This document shows, piece by piece, positions 27,086-37,530 of a stretch of DNA of 64,000 nt; the first letter of the stretch is position 1; each line of letters begins with the position of its first letter. The notes below the pieces were generated by a model that was given only the letters and a program-made list of their open reading frames with translations, searched no databases and had not been told where the DNA came from. The stretch covers positions 29,338 to 93,337 of the forward strand of contig JAJYQO010000039.1 of assembly GCA_021794575.1 (NCBI GenBank), in the 5' to 3' direction. Origin of the DNA: Pseudomonadota bacterium (GTDB taxonomy: Bacteria; Pseudomonadota; Gammaproteobacteria; Xanthomonadales; Rhodanobacteraceae). The position numbers were made by a program, and so were the translations under genes.

Positions 27086-27930
27086 GTCGCAGCACGCTGC
27101 GGCCCGTGGAGGCGGCTGCGATCGAGGGAGACGTCGCGCGCGCGCTGGCCGAGGACATCGGCAGCGGAGACGTGACTTCCGATCTGCTGCCGGACGTGCC
27201 ACTGCGCGCACGCCTGGTCTGCCGCGAACATGCCGTTCTGGCCGGCGCGCCATGGTTCGAGGCCTGCCTGCGCGCGCTCGATGCATCAGCGCGCTGCATC
27301 TGGCGCGTCGCCGACGGCGAGGTGCTGTACGCCGGCGCCAGCGTCTGCGAGATCGAAGCCCGCGGCCGGGCGCTGCTGGGCGCAGAGCGCTGCGCGATCA
27401 ATTTCCTACAGACGCTCTCCGGCACTGCCACCAGCACGGCCGCCTACGTGGCGGCCGTAGCCGGCACCGGCGCACGCATCATCGACACGCGCAAAACGCT
27501 GCCCGGATTGCGTCTGGCGCAAAAATACGCGGTGCGCTGCGGCGGCGGCGGCAACCACCGCATCGGTCTTTACGACATGGTGCTGATCAAGGAAAACCAC
27601 ATCGTGGCGGCGGGCGGCATTACGCCTGCGGTCACGGCCGCACGCGCGCTGCATGCGTCGCTGCCGGTGGAGGTCGAGGTGGAGACCCTGGCCCAGCTCG
27701 ATGAAGCGCTGGCGCTGGCGCCCACCCGCATCCTGCTGGACAACTTCACGCTCGATGACCTGGTCGAGGCGGTGCGGCGCAGCGCCGGCCGCGTTGCACT
27801 GGAAGCATCCGGCGGCATCGATCTGCCGGGACTGCGGGCGCTGGCCGAAACCGGCGTGGATTACATCTCGATCGGCGCGCTGACCAAGCACGTGCGCGCG
27901 GTCGATTTCTCGCTGCGCGTCGTCGAATGA
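27082..27930 (+). CDS. nadC: Nicotinate-nucleotide pyrophosphorylase (carboxylating)
   Basis: The 282-residue quinolinate phosphoribosyltransferase makes nicotinate mononucleotide from quinolinate and PRPP in NAD synthesis. INFLQTLSGTATSTAAYV, IIDTRKTLPGLRLAQKYAVR (substrate-binding), HRIGLYDMVLIKENHI and LEASGGIDLPGLRALAETGV are diagnostic. It is coupled to DUF1631 by a four-base overlap and converges on sspB across 20 bases. Confidence 0.97.
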   Translation: MSRSTLRPVEAAAIEGDVARALAEDIGSGDVTSDLLPDVPLRARLVCREHAVLAGAPWFEACLRALDASARCIWRVADGEVLYAGASVCEIEARGRALLGAERCAINFLQTLSGTATSTAAYVAAVAGTGARIIDTRKTLPGLRLAQKYAVRCGGGGNHRIGLYDMVLIKENHIVAAGGITPAVTAARALHASLPVEVEVETLAQLDEALALAPTRILLDNFTLDDLVEAVRRSAGRVALEASGGIDLPGLRALAETGVDYISIGALTKHVRAVDFSLRVVE

Positions 27931-27950
27931 CCCGCGGCGCGGACGCGCGT

Positions 27951-28412
27951 CTACTTGATGACGCGCAGGTGCGGCGGTTTCTTCACGGGGGGCTCCGCGC
28001 CATCACCGGCGGGATCGGCATCGACGGTTGCTGGCGGGGTGGTGCTGGTCGCTGACGCTGCCGCATCGGTGTTGGGCTCGGAATCGGGCGGGAACACCAT
28101 GCCCTGGGCATTTTCGCGTGCGTACACCGCCTCCACCGCGTTCATCGGGACGTACACCGACTGGCTGACACCGCCGAACCGTGCCTGGAAGGCGATCGCC
28201 TCGTTGTCGATGCGCAGATGCGCCACCGCGCGCAGCGCGATGTTCAGAGTCACCTTGCCTTCGCGCACCGCGAAGGACGGCACGCGCACGCCGGGTATGC
28301 GCGCATCCACCTGGATATGCGGCGTCAGGCCGTTGTCGTTGATCCACTCCACCAGCGCGCGCACCAGATAGGGGCGGCTGGAGTTCATGGTGGGCGCGGG
28401 AGCTTCGCTCAC
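27951..28412 (-). CDS. sspB: ClpXP adaptor SspB
   Basis: The 153-residue protein has a substrate-binding domain (residues 9-110, with YLVRALVEWINDNGLTPHI and YVPMNAVEAVYARENAQGM), a flexible acidic/threonine-rich linker and a basic C-terminal tail PPHLRVIK. That tail matches the ClpX-tethering motif of E. coli SspB. It delivers ssrA-tagged proteins to ClpXP. The start is GTG at 28412 overlapping the sspA stop (GTGA); an ATG nine codons... downstream (28388) would trim the first eight residues and is less likely. Confidence 0.93.
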   Translation of the reverse strand: MSEAPAPTMNSSRPYLVRALVEWINDNGLTPHIQVDARIPGVRVPSFAVREGKVTLNIALRAVAHLRIDNEAIAFQARFGGVSQSVYVPMNAVEAVYARENAQGMVFPPDSEPNTDAAASATSTTPPATVDADPAGDGAEPPVKKPPHLRVIK

Positions 28413-29032
28413 TGGCGCAGCGCCCGTTCGTCGGCGGTCAGGCTGCGGGCGAAACCCTGGCTGGCGAACAGACGCTCGCCGTAGTCGGTCACCGGCGCCG
28501 CGCTGCGCGGCAAGTCGATGCCCAGCGCCGGCAAGCGCCAGATCAGCGGTGCCACCAGGCAGTCGGCCAGACTGATCTCGTTGTTGAGCACGAATTTGGC
28601 CATCTTGAACAGGGGCACGGATGCCAGCAGCGATTCACGCAGTTGGCGGCGCGCAGTCTCGCCCGTTCGCCCCCCCGCCTTGATGGCCGCCACCATGGGC
28701 AGCCAGTCGCGTTCCACGCGCGTCTGCAGCAGGCGCAGACGGGCGCGCGACTGCGGATCGATCGGCATCAGCGGCGGATGCGGGAAACGCTCGTCGATGT
28801 ACTCGCAGATCACCGTGGTTTCGTACAGTGTCAGGTCGCGGTCGATCAGCGTGGGCGCGCTGACGTAGGGGTTCAACTCGGCCAGTTCCGACGGTGGCTT
28901 GGCCGCATCGACCAGTTCGCGCTCATACGAGACACCTTTCGCCGCCAATACCAGCCGCACGCGATGGCACTGGATGTCATCGGCCAGTGTGTACAGCGTC
29001 AACACGTTGCGCAAGCGCGGGTTATGCGCCAT
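28409..29032 (-). CDS. sspA: Stringent starvation protein A (GST-fold RNA polymerase-associated)
   Basis: The 207-residue protein has a glutathione-transferase fold: a thioredoxin-like N-terminal domain with LTLYTLADDIQCHRVRLVL and a helical C-terminal domain with PLMPIDPQSRARLRLLQTR. SspA binds RNA polymerase and alters promoter choice under stress. It is translationally coupled to sspB and lies 33 bases downstream of petC, matching the pet-ssp cluster of many gammaproteobacteria. Confidence 0.95.
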   Translation of the reverse strand: MAHNPRLRNVLTLYTLADDIQCHRVRLVLAAKGVSYERELVDAAKPPSELAELNPYVSAPTLIDRDLTLYETTVICEYIDERFPHPPLMPIDPQSRARLRLLQTRVERDWLPMVAAIKAGGRTGETARRQLRESLLASVPLFKMAKFVLNNEISLADCLVAPLIWRLPALGIDLPRSAAPVTDYGERLFASQGFARSLTADERALRQ

Positions 29033-29065
29033 GGACTACCCCCCGACAGCGCGCCCCGGCACGGA

Positions 29066-29803
29066 TCAATGAATGTCCTTCCAGTACTCGCGCTTGAGAA
29101 AAACGGCAAGCAGAGAAAACGCGACCAGATACATCAGCACCCATAGGCCCAGACGTTCGCGCTCGTAGGTGTTGGGTTCGGCCACGTAGGTCAGAAAAGC
29201 GGTTACGTCACGCGCGGTGCGATCGAACTGCTCCGGCGTTTCCAGTCCGGGCTGGTTGATCTCGAGTTTCTCGACCTTCGCGTCCTCGCCTGGCTTGGCC
29301 GCTGCGTAGACTGCGGTCTGCACGCCCTGCAGCGACCACAGCGGGTCGGGCATGGATGCGTTGGGGAACACCGTGTTGTTCCAGCCCACTGGCCGCGAGG
29401 GATCGAGGTAAAACGACTTCAGGTAGCTGTAAACCCAGTTCTCGCCCTTGGTGCGAACCTCCAGCGAGAGATCCGGCGGCGCCTTGCCAAACCATTTCGT
29501 GGCATCGGCGGCGGGCATGCTGGATATGGCGTGGTCGCCGAACTTGGCGCCGTTGAAGTCGAAATTGTCCAGCACCTGTTTTTCACTGAGGCCGAGATCC
29601 TGGCTGATGCGCTCGTAACGCATGTATTCCAGCGAATGGCAGCCCGCGCAGTAGTTGAAGAAGACGCGCGCGCCGCGCTGTACCGAGGCGATGTCGTGCA
29701 GGTTGACATGTGCCTCGTAGAGCGTGGCGGCCCCTTCCTGGGCCAAGACCTGACCGGAGAGCAGCACCAGCAGGGCGGCACCCGCGAATATGCGCTTATT
29801 CAT
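29066..29803 (-). CDS. petC: Cytochrome c1 of the bc1 complex
   Basis: The 245-residue precursor has an N-terminal signal sequence (to about Ala21), a c-type heme-binding site CAGCH (Cys52, Cys55, His56) and a C-terminal membrane anchor (about 218-235, LWVLMYLVAFSLLAVF). It passes electrons from the Rieske protein to soluble cytochrome c in the periplasm. Its start overlaps the end of petB by eight bases, and it is the last gene of petABC. Confidence 0.96.
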   Translation of the reverse strand: MNKRIFAGAALLVLLSGQVLAQEGAATLYEAHVNLHDIASVQRGARVFFNYCAGCHSLEYMRYERISQDLGLSEKQVLDNFDFNGAKFGDHAISSMPAADATKWFGKAPPDLSLEVRTKGENWVYSYLKSFYLDPSRPVGWNNTVFPNASMPDPLWSLQGVQTAVYAAAKPGEDAKVEKLEINQPGLETPEQFDRTARDVTAFLTYVAEPNTYERERLGLWVLMYLVAFSLLAVFLKREYWKDIH

Positions 29804-31052
29804 GCATCGTCACCCGCTCGGGAACCGGCTTGGTCTTTTCCCAGCCGAAATAGGTGTAGGCCCAGAGGAACAGGAAGAACACGAAGTACACGGCGGTCAA
29901 CGCGCGCGCGATATAGGTGTCGCCGATCCAGGTGCTCTCGCCGATGCCGATTTTGCCCAGCCATATGAAGGTCAGCGCGAAAACCGCCAAGGCGATCTTG
30001 TAGCCGGCGCCGCGATAACGCATCGACTTCACCTTGCTGCGATCGATCCAGGGCAGGAAGAACAGTACGGCGATCGCCGAGAACAGCGTCAGCACACCCA
30101 GCCCCTTGCTGGGGATCGAGCGCAGCATCGCGTAGAACGGGGTGAAGTACCACACCGGATGGATGGCGGCCGGTGTCACCAGCGGATTGGCCGGTATGTA
30201 ATTGTCGTGCTCCAGGAACAGACCGAAGAACGTGGGCTGGTAGAAGATGATGAACGCCGCGATGATCAGGAAGAAACCCACGCCCACCAGATCTTTGACC
30301 GTGTAGTAGGGGTGGAAGGGAATGCCGTCCAGCGGCTTGCCGTCCGCACCCTTGTGCTGCTTGATCTCGATGCCGTCGGGATTGTTGGAGCCCGAGGTAT
30401 GTAGTGCGCCGAGGTGCAGCACCACCAGCAGCAGCAGAACCAGCGGCAGGGCGATGACGTGCAGCGCGAAGAAACGGTTGAGCGTGGCGTCAGCGGGCAG
30501 GAAATCGCCCATGATCCACTCGACCAGCTTGTTGCCGATCACCGGCACCGCGCCGAACAGCGAGATGATCACCTTGGCGCCCCAGAACGACATCTGCCCC
30601 CACGGCAGCACGTAGCCCATGAATGCTTCGGCCATCAGCGCCAGATAGATCAGCATGCCGATCACCCACAGCAGTTCGCGCGGTTGCTTGTGGGAGCCGT
30701 ACATCAGCGCGCGGAACATGTGCAGGTACACCACCACGAAGAACAGCGAGGCGCCGGTGGTGTGCATGTAGCGGATCAGCCAGCCCCACTGGACATCGCG
30801 CATGATGTACTGGATGGAGGCGAAGGCATCGGCGGCACTGGGATTGAAGTTCATCGCCAGAAAGATGCCGGTGATTATCTGGTTCACCAGGATCAGCAGC
30901 GCCAGCGATCCGAAGAAATACATGAAGTTGAAGTTCTTCGGCGCGTAGTACTCGATCGTGTGCTCGCGCAGAAAGCCGAAAATCGGCAGGCGATCCTCGA
31001 TCCAGACCAGTGCCTTGTTGCGGGGCTTCCAGGCATCGGGTGCAGCGGCCAT
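29796..31052 (-). CDS. petB: Cytochrome b of the bc1 complex
   Basis: The 418-residue protein has the b-type heme-ligating helices and quinone-site signatures: GWLIRYMHTTGASLFFVVVY, GYVLPWGQMSFWGAKVI and, in the C-terminal half, HPVWYFTPFYAMLRSIP with the PEWY-like loop as HPVWYF. It binds two b hemes and both quinone sites in the inner membrane. The ATG at 31052 overlaps the petA stop by one base (TGATG); a GTG at 31055 is the alternative. Central in petABC. Confidence 0.96.
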   Translation of the reverse strand: MAAAPDAWKPRNKALVWIEDRLPIFGFLREHTIEYYAPKNFNFMYFFGSLALLILVNQIITGIFLAMNFNPSAADAFASIQYIMRDVQWGWLIRYMHTTGASLFFVVVYLHMFRALMYGSHKQPRELLWVIGMLIYLALMAEAFMGYVLPWGQMSFWGAKVIISLFGAVPVIGNKLVEWIMGDFLPADATLNRFFALHVIALPLVLLLLVVLHLGALHTSGSNNPDGIEIKQHKGADGKPLDGIPFHPYYTVKDLVGVGFFLIIAAFIIFYQPTFFGLFLEHDNYIPANPLVTPAAIHPVWYFTPFYAMLRSIPSKGLGVLTLFSAIAVLFFLPWIDRSKVKSMRYRGAGYKIALAVFALTFIWLGKIGIGESTWIGDTYIARALTAVYFVFFLFLWAYTYFGWEKTKPVPERVTMHE

Positions 31053-31690
31053 CACGCGGCTCCTTTCGGATTGACGCCAATGCGCACGTGGGTGTCGTCG
31101 ATGTAGTGGTACGGCGGAATCACCATGTTCAATGGTGCGGGCACACCCTGGAACACACGCCCGGCCACGTCATAGCGCGACTTGTGGCATGGACAGAAAA
31201 ACCCGCCTTTCCAGTGCGGATCGAACGGCTCGGGCTTGATCTGGCCGTAGTAGTCGGGCACGCAACCCAGGTGCGTGCAGATGCCGATCATGACCAGCCA
31301 TTCGGGCTTGATCGAGCGCCAGGTGTTCTGGCAGTACGCCGGCTGCTGGCTGGTTTCCTTGCAGTGCGGATCGCGCAGCCGCGGATCCAGGCTGGGTAGA
31401 TCGGCCAGCTGCTCCTTGGTGCGGTTGACCACGAAGATCGGCAGGCTGCGCCAGGCGAAACGCACCATCTGCCCGGATTCGATCTTGCTGATGTCGATGG
31501 TGACCGGCGCGCCCGCCGCCAGTGCGCGCGCACTGGGTTCCCAGGACTTGATGAACGGAAGCGCCGCGGCCACGACACCGGCTCCGCCGACCACGGCAGT
31601 GGTCACGGTCAGAAACCGGCGCCGGCCGTGGTCGACCTCGCCAGACTCGCCACCGGGATGCTGTAACGCAATTTCGTTGGAATGCGCCAT
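31052..31690 (-). CDS. petA: Rieske iron-sulfur subunit of the bc1 complex
   Basis: The 212-residue protein has a twin-arginine-like RRRFLTVTT followed by a single hydrophobic helix (about residues 24-45), which is the uncleaved TAT anchor. The C-terminal [2Fe-2S] domain carries CTHLGC and CPCHKSRYD, giving two Cys and two His ligands plus the disulfide pair. It takes electrons from ubiquinol. The longer upstream frame lacks similarity; the ATG at 31690 is standard. First gene of the petABC run. Confidence 0.96.
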   Translation of the reverse strand: MAHSNEIALQHPGGESGEVDHGRRRFLTVTTAVVGGAGVVAAALPFIKSWEPSARALAAGAPVTIDISKIESGQMVRFAWRSLPIFVVNRTKEQLADLPSLDPRLRDPHCKETSQQPAYCQNTWRSIKPEWLVMIGICTHLGCVPDYYGQIKPEPFDPHWKGGFFCPCHKSRYDVAGRVFQGVPAPLNMVIPPYHYIDDTHVRIGVNPKGAA

Positions 31691-31810
31691 GGCTGGATGA
31701 ACCCGCGCTAAAGACTGCCGAAGTGTAGCCACAGCGTGCCATGCGGGACAACGCCTCCGGACACGGCTCGTGCCGCGCCGTAATGCCCGCGACAACTTGC
31801 CGCCGGCAGG

Positions 31811-32746
31811 TCAACCATTGCGGGCCAGAGCCGCGCCATGCTCGGCCCGCGCATAGCGGCCCAGCAGGATGCGCACGCGGCGCACGTACAGTTGCGTCTC
31901 GTCGTAAGGCGGCACCTGGTTGCCGTACTTGCGCACGGCTGCGCTGCCGGCGTTGTAGGCCGCCGTGGCGAGCGTGGTGTTGCCACCGAAGTCCTGCAGC
32001 AGATGCGCCAGATAGCGCGCCCCTCCAAGGATGTTCTGTGCGGGATCGAACACGTCGCGCACGCCCATGTCGCTGGCGGTGCCCGGCATCAACTGCATCA
32101 ACCCCTGTGCGCCCTTGTCGGAAACCGCGTACGGATTGAACGCGCTTTCGGCGTGGATCACCGCACGCAGCAGCGCCGGGTCGATGCGGTAGCGTGCGGC
32201 CGCCGCGTCGATCGCGCTGGCGTAAGCATGCAGCCGCAACGGCACGGTGTGCCAGTCGATGTCGGAGTGCGGATTGCAGGCGTAACAGACCGACAAATAG
32301 GTGAATAGCGCATCCACGCGCCGCGTCTGGATGCCCGCCGGGCGTACGTTGGTGTATTCGACCGTGCCGTTGGCAAGCGTGACTTTGTAGACCGTGCCGC
32401 GCAGCACGCGCGCGTGGCGGTGGATGCGCGGCAAGGTGGTCACCTGCGCCGGCTCCAGGCTGGCCACGACCGGCTGCGCCGGCATGACCGCGGACGACGG
32501 CGTGGACGCTGCTGCCGGTGCGGATGCAGGCGGCCCATCGCGCGCGCTGCCCAGCGCCTGCACGCCGGCATCGGCGATGCGCCGGCAATCGCGGTAACCG
32601 ACGCGACTGGAGGAAAACACTGTTTCACCCTGCGTGCCCACACAGCGCCACAGGGCGTCGGCATGCGCCGGCCCGACCACAGCGCCCAGAATCAAGCTGA
32701 AAACCAGCGGCAACCGCTCGTATCGGTGGCGCGATATCCCCTTCAT
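31811..32746 (-). CDS. Lytic transglycosylase, SLT family
   Basis: The 311-residue precursor has a signal peptide (hydrophobic core [10 protein letters not shown], cleavage near AHA). A small DUF4124-like N-terminal segment ([17 protein letters not shown]) and a low-complexity linker follow. The C-terminal SLT domain has catalytic glutamate in [20 protein letters not shown], then [14 protein letters not shown] and [11 protein letters not shown]. It cleaves peptidoglycan glycan strands to 1,6-anhydro-muropeptides in the periplasm. It is divergent from miaB and lies 64-121 bases from its neighbours, so it is a single-gene unit. Confidence 0.92.
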   Translation of the reverse strand: MKGISRHRYERLPLVFSLILGAVVGPAHADALWRCVGTQGETVFSSSRVGYRDCRRIADAGVQALGSARDGPPASAPAAASTPSSAVMPAQPVVASLEPAQVTTLPRIHRHARVLRGTVYKVTLANGTVEYTNVRPAGIQTRRVDALFTYLSVCYACNPHSDIDWHTVPLRLHAYASAIDAAAARYRIDPALLRAVIHAESAFNPYAVSDKGAQGLMQLMPGTASDMGVRDVFDPAQNILGGARYLAHLLQDFGGNTTLATAAYNAGSAAVRKYGNQVPPYDETQLYVRRVRILLGRYARAEHGAALARNG

Positions 32747-32871
32747 GGCCAGAAGTCTGCATTGGGCACGGGCACGCTGCCAAGTGCATAGCCGCCGCCG
32801 CGAGCAAGCGAGCGAGGCGTGGCATGCGGCGCCAGTCACGGTTAGCATCGCCGGTCGTTCCGAGGTGCGTC

Positions 32872-34215
32872 ATGACCCGCAAGCTGTTCATCAAAACCCA
32901 CGGCTGCCAGATGAACGAGTACGACTCGGCGCGCATCGCCGACGTGCTGGGCGTCCGCGAGGGCCTCGAACTGACCACCGACGAAACCCAGGCCGACGTG
33001 ATCCTGATCAACACCTGCTCGATCCGCGAGAAGGCGCAGGAGAAGGTTTTTAGCCAACTGGGCCGCTGGCGGCAGTTGAAGCAGGCCAAGCCCGACCTGC
33101 TGATCGGCGTCGGCGGCTGCGTAGCCAGCCAGGAAGGCGAGGCGCTGCTGACGCGCGCGCCGTATGTGGACGTGGTGTTCGGCCCGCAGACCCTGCACCG
33201 ATTGCCCGAATTACTGGACGCCCGCCGCACCAGCGGCCGCGCGCAAGTGGACATCAGCTTCCCGGAGATCGAGAAGTTCGACCGCCTGCCCGAGCCGCGC
33301 GCCGAAGGTCCGTGTGCGTTCGTCTCGATCATGGAAGGCTGCTCGAAATACTGCAGTTACTGCGTGGTGCCCTACACCCGCGGCGAGGAGATCAGCCGGC
33401 CCTTCGACAGCGTGATCGCCGAGGTGGCGACGCTGGCCGGACAAGGCGTGCGCGAAGTCAACCTGCTGGGACAGAACGTCAACGCCTGGCGCGGTGCGCT
33501 GCACGGCGGTGGAACTGCCGATCTGGCCCTGTTGATCCGCGCCGTCGCCGAACTGCCGCAGATCGGCCGCATCCGTTTCACCACCTCGCACCCGCTGGAA
33601 TTTTCTGACAGTCTGATCGCGGCCTATCGCGATGTCGCCAAACTGGCCAACTACCTGCATCTGCCGCTGCAGTCGGGCAGCGACCGTATCCTGGCGGCGA
33701 TGAAGCGCGGCTACACCGCGCTCGAATACAAGCAGAAAATCCGCAAGCTGCGCGCGGTACGGCCCGACATCACGCTGAGCACGGACATCATCGTCGGCTT
33801 TCCCGGCGAAACCGAGGCCGAGTTCGAGCAGACCTTGAAGCTGGTCGAATCGATCGGCTTCGACCAGAGCTTCAGCTTCATCTACTCGCGCCGCCCGGGC
33901 ACGCCCGCGGCCAATCTCGCCGACGATACGCCCGATGCGATCAAGCACGAGCGCCTGACGCGCCTGCAGACGCTGCTGAACGCCAATGCCAGACGCTACA
34001 GCGAGGCCATGGTGGGCAGCGTGCAGCGCGTGCTGGTCGAGGGCCCCAGCCTCAAGGATCCGGGCGAACTGTCCGGCCGCACCGAAAACAACCGCACTGT
34101 CAATTTTCCGGGGCCGGCTGCGCTGCGCGGGCAGTTCGTGGAAGTCGTCATCACCGCAGCGCTCAGCAATTCGCTGCGCGGACGCCTGCAGGTTCGCGAA
34201 ACCGTCACCGCCTAG
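32872..34215 (+). CDS. miaB: tRNA-2-methylthio-N6-dimethylallyladenosine synthase
   Basis: The 447-residue radical-SAM enzyme adds a methylthio group to i6A37 of tRNAs that read codons starting with U. The N-terminal MTTase domain has Cys12, Cys49 and Cys83 for the auxiliary cluster; CSKYCSYC (Cys157, 161, 164) binds the SAM cluster. The C-terminal TRAM domain ends with [22 protein letters not shown] lies 7 bases before the ATG. Its TAG stop overlaps the TAG of the convergent ABC permease gene in the palindrome CTAG (34212-34215). Confidence 0.97.
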   Translation: MTRKLFIKTHGCQMNEYDSARIADVLGVREGLELTTDETQADVILINTCSIREKAQEKVFSQLGRWRQLKQAKPDLLIGVGGCVASQEGEALLTRAPYVDVVFGPQTLHRLPELLDARRTSGRAQVDISFPEIEKFDRLPEPRAEGPCAFVSIMEGCSKYCSYCVVPYTRGEEISRPFDSVIAEVATLAGQGVREVNLLGQNVNAWRGALHGGGTADLALLIRAVAELPQIGRIRFTTSHPLEFSDSLIAAYRDVAKLANYLHLPLQSGSDRILAAMKRGYTALEYKQKIRKLRAVRPDITLSTDIIVGFPGETEAEFEQTLKLVESIGFDQSFSFIYSRRPGTPAANLADDTPDAIKHERLTRLQTLLNANARRYSEAMVGSVQRVLVEGPSLKDPGELSGRTENNRTVNFPGPAALRGQFVEVVITAALSNSLRGRLQVRETVTA

Positions 34216-35011
34216 GCGACGCTCTCGGCGCTGTAGCGCGCCAGCAGGCCGCTGCGCAGCGCGCCGCGGAATACGTGCGTGAAAAATCCCAGCGCCAACG
34301 CGATCTGCAGCAGCGCCAACAGCGTGCCGGCCAGCAGACCTGCCCCGTGCACGCCCTGCCCGGCGGCCAGCGCGCGCAGCCCCTCGAACACGTAGGCCGG
34401 CGGCAGCAGATGCGCCACTGCCTGCATCCAGCCGGGCAGCACGTGCAGCGGATAGAACACCGCCGCGAACGGCGAGAGCAGCGCCGGAATCGGCCACACC
34501 AGCCATTCCGAGGCCGGCCCCAGCCGCAGCACCACCGCGCTGGCGAAGATGCCGAGCGCGATGCCGAACAGGAACAGCACGCCCAGGAACGCCGCCGCCG
34601 GCAGCCCGAAAGCCAGCAACGACAGCCCGAAAGCGAGCCGCGCCAGCAGCAGCATCACCACCAGACTGACCAGACTGGTCAGCACGCTGGTGGCGACCAG
34701 ACCGGCCACGTACTCGCCCACGCCGATGGGGCTGGCGAACAGGTTGAGGAAATTGCGCGACCACACGTCTTCGAAAAAAGCGGTGGTGACGCCCTGCATG
34801 ATGCGGCCGAAGAAGTCCCACAGCAGTACCGCGCCCAGCAGGGTCAGGGTGAAATCCGGCGCCTGTCCGCCCAGCGAGCCCAGATAGCGGGTAATGAACC
34901 CCCACAGCACGATGTCGATGGCCACCCAGGCCACCAGCGGCACCACGCGCGTCGGACTGGAGCGCATCAGCGCGAGCTGGCGCAGCACGATCGCGGCGCT
35001 GCGACGCGGAT

Positions 35012-35015
<4 letters not shown>
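34212..35015 (-). CDS. ABC-2 type transporter permease
   Basis: The 267-residue membrane protein has six predicted helices and the ABC-2 signatures [20 protein letters not shown] and [20 protein letters not shown]. It forms the membrane part of an exporter with the ATPase encoded just upstream, whose stop overlaps its ATG (ATGA). The substrate is unknown; such pairs export drugs, lipids or polysaccharide precursors. No accessory protein is nearby. Confidence 0.92.
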
Positions 35016-35785
<770 letters not shown>

Positions 35786-35846
35786 CCGTCCATGGTGCCA
35801 TGCGCGCCGCGCAGGCAGCGCAGGCGCGCGCGCTATGCTTGCGCGC

Positions 35847-36911
35847 ATGTCCGCATCCACCATCGCCCGCGACTTCCAGCTCGAACCCGACGATGCCACG
35901 CGCCTGGCCAACCTGGCCGGCCCGCTGGACGCACATCTGCGCATGATCGAACTGCGTCTGGGCATCGAGATCGCCGCGCGCGGCAGCGCCTTCCGGGTGA
36001 TCGGTCCGCCGCCGATGGCACTGGCCGCCGAGCGTTTCATCAAGCGGCTCTACGCCGACACCATGGCCGAGACGCTGGACGAGCACGCGCTGAACCTGCG
36101 CCTGCAGGACGCCAGTCTGGAGGAGCAGGCCGCCGAACTGGCGGAACAGGCGCAAGACGTGGCCATCAAGGTCAAGCGCGGGCTGATCCGCGGGCGTGGG
36201 CCCAGCCAGATGCGCTACCTGCACGCCATCACCCGCCACGACATCAACTTCGGCATCGGCCCGGCCGGCACCGGCAAGACCTATCTCGCCGTGGCCAGCG
36301 CGGTGGAGGCACTGGCGCAGAACCGCGTGCAGCGCCTGGTACTGACACGCCCGGCGGTGGAGGCCGGCGAGAAGCTGGGCTTTCTGCCGGGTGATCTCAG
36401 CCAGAAGGTCGACCCGTACCTGCGACCGCTGTACGACGCGCTGTACGAAATGCTGGGCTTCGAGAAAGTGGCCAAGCTGATCGAGCGCAACGTCATCGAG
36501 ATCGCGCCGCTGGCGTACATGCGCGGACGCACGCTCAACGATTCCTACGTGATCCTCGACGAGGCGCAGAACACCACCGTCGAGCAGATGAAGATGTTCC
36601 TGACCCGCATCGGCTACGGCTCGGTGGCGGTGATCACCGGCGACGTCACCCAAGTGGATCTGCCGCGCAACGTGCGCTCGGGCCTGCGCCACGTTGTCGA
36701 GGTGTTGCGCGAGGTGGAAGGCGTCAGCTTCACGTTTTTCAGCGCCCGCGACGTGGTGCGTCATCCGGTGGTGGCACGCATCGTGCGCGCGTACGAGCTG
36801 GCCGACGAGAGCGACGCCGGGACTCGGGACGCGGAACTCGGGACTCGGCAAAAGCAGCGCGGGCATGCCGACACCGATACGAGCGCGCAGGCGCCGCGCG
36901 CCGCGGATTGA
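35847..36911 (+). CDS. ybeZ: PhoH-like ATPase (YbeZ)
   Basis: The 354-residue protein has an N-terminal KH-like part and a PhoH ATPase domain: Walker A GIGPAGTGKTYLAVA (about residues 137-151), Walker B YVILDEAQN and VITGDVTQVDLPR. PhoH proteins pair with the endonuclease YbeY in RNA quality control and have possible helicase activity. The last 35 residues (from about GTRDAELGTRQKQRG) come from a GC-rich repeat and are not family sequence, so the C-terminus has been extended or replaced. The start could also be an ATG 12 bases upstream (35835). Followed by ybeY and corC. Confidence 0.93.
   Translation: MSASTIARDFQLEPDDATRLANLAGPLDAHLRMIELRLGIEIAARGSAFRVIGPPPMALAAERFIKRLYADTMAETLDEHALNLRLQDASLEEQAAELAEQAQDVAIKVKRGLIRGRGPSQMRYLHAITRHDINFGIGPAGTGKTYLAVASAVEALAQNRVQRLVLTRPAVEAGEKLGFLPGDLSQKVDPYLRPLYDALYEMLGFEKVAKLIERNVIEIAPLAYMRGRTLNDSYVILDEAQNTTVEQMKMFLTRIGYGSVAVITGDVTQVDLPRNVRSGLRHVVEVLREVEGVSFTFFSARDVVRHPVVARIVRAYELADESDAGTRDAELGTRQKQRGHADTDTSAQAPRAAD
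36816..36837. repeat. 22-bp inverted repeat, left arm, at phoH/ybeY junction
   Basis: This arm matches the reverse complement of 36985-37006 with two mismatches, 147 bases apart. It is rich in GGGACTCGG units and lies inside the 3' end of the phoH-like gene, where it encodes the unusual tail. Confidence 0.75.
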
Positions 36912-36984
36912 CTCGCGATGGCGCCGCGCATCGTCCGCTCGACTCCTCGCAATACCGCGCACCGGCGCAACGCTCGGGTTGCGG

Positions 36985-37006
36985 GTTCCGAGTCCCCAGT
37001 CCCGGC
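36985..37006. repeat. 22-bp inverted repeat, right arm, at phoH/ybeY junction
   Basis: Right arm of the pair, ending 4 bases before the likely ybeY start. Together the arms enclose a 190-base segment that looks like an inserted palindromic intergenic element. Confidence 0.75.
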
Positions 37007-37010
37007 TCTT

Positions 37011-37463
37011 GTGCTCCACCTCAATTACGGCGTGCCGCGCCGTGGCCTGCCGGCGGCGCAGTCGTTCCGGCGCTGGGTGAGCGCGGCACTGGTGGCCTCC
37101 GGACACGGGGGTACTGTCGAGCTGTCCATCCGCCTGGTCGGCGCGCGCGAGGGCCGCGCGCTGAATCGCCGGTATCGCGGCCGCGATTACGCGACCAACG
37201 TGCTGTCCTTTCCGGTCGAAATGCCGGACGGCTTCACCACGCCGCTGCTGGGCGATATCGTGCTGTGCGCGCCGGTACTGGCTGGCGAGGCGCGCGCGCA
37301 GGGCAAGACCCTGCGCCAGCACGCTGCCCACCTGACCATCCATGGCGTGCTGCATCTGCTCGGCCATGACCACCAGCGCGCACGCGAAACTGCCGCCATG
37401 GAGGCGCTGGAAACCGATGCGCTGGCCCTTCTACGTCTGCCGGATCCCTACACGTACGGCTGA
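37011..37463 (+). CDS. ybeY: Endoribonuclease YbeY, rRNA maturation
   Basis: The 150-residue protein contains the zinc motif HLTIHGVLHLLGHDHQ (three His), NVLSFPVEMPDG and LLGDIVLCAPVLAGEA. YbeY is a metal-dependent RNase that trims the 3' end of 16S rRNA and helps discard defective ribosomes. The usual family N-terminus aligns with VLHLNYG, so I place the start at GTG 37011. An in-frame ATG at 36918 would add 31 residues, largely encoded by the inverted-repeat element. No good ribosome-binding site is visible for either, so the start is uncertain. Confidence 0.9.
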   Translation: MLHLNYGVPRRGLPAAQSFRRWVSAALVASGHGGTVELSIRLVGAREGRALNRRYRGRDYATNVLSFPVEMPDGFTTPLLGDIVLCAPVLAGEARAQGKTLRQHAAHLTIHGVLHLLGHDHQRARETAAMEALETDALALLRLPDPYTYG

Positions 37464-37530
37464 GGAAGCGTCGGTCCCGGCCTTTGGGCTATGCTTTTAC
37501 GTCCTGCCCACGGGCATGCTGAACGTTGAA

